Source of the DNA: Opitutales bacterium
GTDB taxonomy: Bacteria; Verrucomicrobiota; Verrucomicrobiia; Opitutales; JAFGAQ01
Direction of reading: 5' to 3'
DNA length: 7,681 bases
Assembly (NCBI GenBank): GCA_028704125.1
Contig: JAQVLM010000138.1
Location: 1-7,681 of the forward strand
Under the pieces are notes generated by a model. That model had not been told where the DNA came from and ran no database searches. It saw only the letters and a program-made list of their open reading frames with translations. Position numbers and translations under genes: made by a program. Positions within the stretch are counted from its first letter, which is position 1. Each line of letters begins with the position of its first letter. Of the stretch, positions 6,985 through 7,681 are shown piece by piece.

Positions 6985-7015
6985 TTTATAAAGTCTTTTT
7001 TGAATATCGAGTCAA
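6985..7015 (-). promoter_or_regulatory. Candidate sigma-70-type promoter of the pyrH cluster
   Basis: Reading the minus strand, TTGACT (7015-7010, 5 of 6 matches to the -35 consensus) is followed after 19 nt by TATAAA (6990-6985, 5 of 6 matches to the -10 consensus). Only 8 nt separate the -10 hexamer from the pyrH ATG, so transcription would begin at or within a few bases of the start codon. The 19-nt spacing is at the long end of the usual range. The region is AT-rich, unlike the flanking genes. It has not been tested, and a promoter further upstream reading through the tRNA region remains possible. Confidence 0.45.
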
Positions 7016-7030
7016 CTGAATGATTGCCTC

Positions 7031-7060
7031 TTGACGTTTGGAAAGAGATTCTCCAACTAT
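7031..7060 (+). promoter_or_regulatory. Candidate promoter of the tRNA-Gln gene
   Basis: TTGACG (7031-7036, 5 of 6 matches to the -35 consensus) is followed at an 18-nt spacing by AACTAT (7055-7060), a weak -10 with 3 of 6 matches. Transcription would start around 7067, a few bases before the mature tRNA 5' end. It lies back to back with the pyrH promoter candidate, so the two would share the 94-nt intergenic region. The -35 is convincing; the -10 is poor. Confidence 0.35.
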
Positions 7061-7070
7061 GTCGATCATT

Positions 7071-7144
7071 AGCCCGATGGTGTAATGGTAGCACAAGTGA
7101 TTTTGGTTCACTTTGTTGGGGTTCGAGTCCCTATCGGGCTGCCA
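7071..7144 (+). tRNA. tRNA-Gln (anticodon UUG), with encoded CCA
   Basis: The full cloverleaf can be folded by hand. The acceptor stem pairs AGCCCGA (7071-7077) with TCGGGCT (7134-7140), followed by discriminator G7141 and an encoded CCA (7142-7144). The D arm is GTGT/GCAC (7080-7083 with 7091-7094) around AATGGTA. The anticodon stem AGTGA/TCACT (7096-7100 with 7108-7112) holds the loop TTTTGGT. The anticodon TTG at 7103-7105 reads CAA and probably CAG glutamine codons. The variable loop is 4 nt, and the T arm has loop TTCGAGT (7122-7128) closed by five pairs including one G-T. It is oriented divergently from pyrH. Confidence 0.96.
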
Positions 7145-7146
7145 CT

Positions 7147-7212
7147 CCAGTGTTGCGGCTCCGATTAGGTTCCAATCCGGTCCCAATGCGTGTGGCCGCT
7201 GGTTCTTTTTTT
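7147..7212 (+). terminator. Possible weak terminator after tRNA-Gln
   Basis: GCGGC (7155-7159) can pair with GCCGC (7195-7199), and CCA (7147-7149) with TGG (7200-7202), closing a 35-nt region that contains an imperfect inner hairpin (CCGATT with AATCCGG). Three bases later comes a run of seven T (7206-7212). The T-run and its position before the next gene fit an intrinsic terminator, but the stem is short and the loop long. The call is tentative; read-through into the ABC gene is equally possible. Confidence 0.3.
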
Positions 7213-7284
7213 GTTGCCTAAGGGATGGTGCTTGCGGTTTCGATGATTGAACGTGTTTCCGCAATCCGTTATCGAATCAGTCCG

Positions 7285-7681
7285 ATGAGTTACGAAGAGG
7301 TATTGGGTTTTCATGCCAAACCGGCCACGGGGTTGAAAGCCCTCCCGCCGGTGCTGGAGGCCCGTGATATCTCCCGGGTGTTTGATCAGGCCGATGATCG
7401 GCTGACGGTGCTGGATGGAGTGAGTTTCTCCGTTGAGGCCGGGCATTCGGTTGCGATCGTGGGTCCATCGGGCAGTGGAAAAACCACCTTACTGGGCCTG
7501 TGTGCGGGCCTGGATGTTCCCAGCACGGGGGATGTTCTCATCGACGGCACCTCGTTGGCCCGTTGCACGGACCGGGAACGGGCGGTCCTGCGCAACCGCA
7601 AGGTCGGCTTTGTGTTCCAGAATTTTCAACTCATTCCGCACCTCACCGCTCTCGAAAACGTGCGGATTCCCCTTGACCTGA
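7285..7681 (+). CDS. ABC transporter ATP-binding protein, YbbA/LolD type (3' partial)
   Basis: The frame is open from an in-frame TAA at 7219-7221 to the right edge; the visible 132 residues cover the first half of an ABC ATPase. Using ATG 7285 (MSYEEVLGF), the core begins at PVLEARDISRVF (22-33). Walker A is GPSGSGKTT (60-68), and the Q-loop glutamine is Q112 in GFVFQNFQLIPHLTALENV (108-126). The Q-loop surroundings are typical of the MacB/LolD/YbbA group, whose ATPases pair with FtsX-like permeases to extract or export lipids, lipoproteins or peptides. The signature motif, Walker B and partner permease lie beyond the window. ATG 7225 and ATG 7243 are alternative starts that would add 20 or 14 basic residues outside the fold; no candidate has a properly spaced Shine-Dalgarno sequence. 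The ATPase family is certain; the substrate is unknown. Confidence 0.9.
   Translation, partial: MSYEEVLGFHAKPATGLKALPPVLEARDISRVFDQADDRLTVLDGVSFSVEAGHSVAIVGPSGSGKTTLLGLCAGLDVPSTGDVLIDGTSLARCTDRERAVLRNRKVGFVFQNFQLIPHLTALENVRIPLDL

Noticed and set aside
7160..7192. T-arm-like sequence (GGTTCCAATCC) downstream of tRNA-Gln, suggesting a tRNA remnant or att site
   Set aside because: The flanking stem does not pair properly, position 57 is C rather than a purine, and there is no copy of the tRNA 3' end or integrase gene nearby.

Overview
The window is an ordinary-looking piece of bacterial chromosome, GC content in the mid-50s by eye. It is dominated by one minus-strand housekeeping cluster read in the order pyrH, frr, proB, dgt and an AI-2E-family transporter gene. 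The ribosome recycling factor and glutamate 5-kinase sequences (for example HTGKA, VMVDAYG, IQPWD and LSTIDGL) look to me most like those of the Verrucomicrobiota or a related PVC lineage. That assignment is from memory of family patterns, not from a search. None of the minus-strand genes has a recognisable Shine-Dalgarno sequence.

Layout from left to right. Positions 1-1866 (+) hold the 3' part of a large polytopic membrane protein resembling GT-C-type glycosyltransferases. Its frame is open at the left edge, so the true start lies outside the window. Its last 86 bases overlap the 3' end of the converging AI-2E-family permease gene (1781-3007, -). The rest of the cluster continues on the minus strand: dgt (3021-4370), proB (4375-5490), frr (5606-6166) and pyrH (6233-6976). 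Spacings in transcription order are 66 nt (pyrH-frr), 115 nt with a strong stem-loop (frr-proB), 4 nt (proB-dgt) and 13 nt (dgt-permease). Upstream of pyrH is a 94-nt divergent intergenic region. It carries a candidate pyrH promoter placed so close to the ATG that the transcript could be leaderless, and a candidate promoter for a tRNA-Gln(UUG) gene (7071-7144, +). After the tRNA come a possible weak terminator and the start of a YbbA/LolD-type ABC ATPase gene that runs off the right edge.

Functionally the cluster combines pyrimidine nucleotide supply (UMP kinase), ribosome recycling, the first step of proline synthesis, dNTP pool control (dGTPase) and a membrane permease. pyrH-frr is a widely conserved pair; the addition of proB and dgt is the less common part. 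I see no mobile element, CRISPR array, phage gene or evident new defence or biosynthetic system. The points most worth a second look are the coding overlap at the convergent gene ends, the frr-proB stem-loop, the possible leaderless pyrH start, and the unusual nucleotide-binding loop of ProB.
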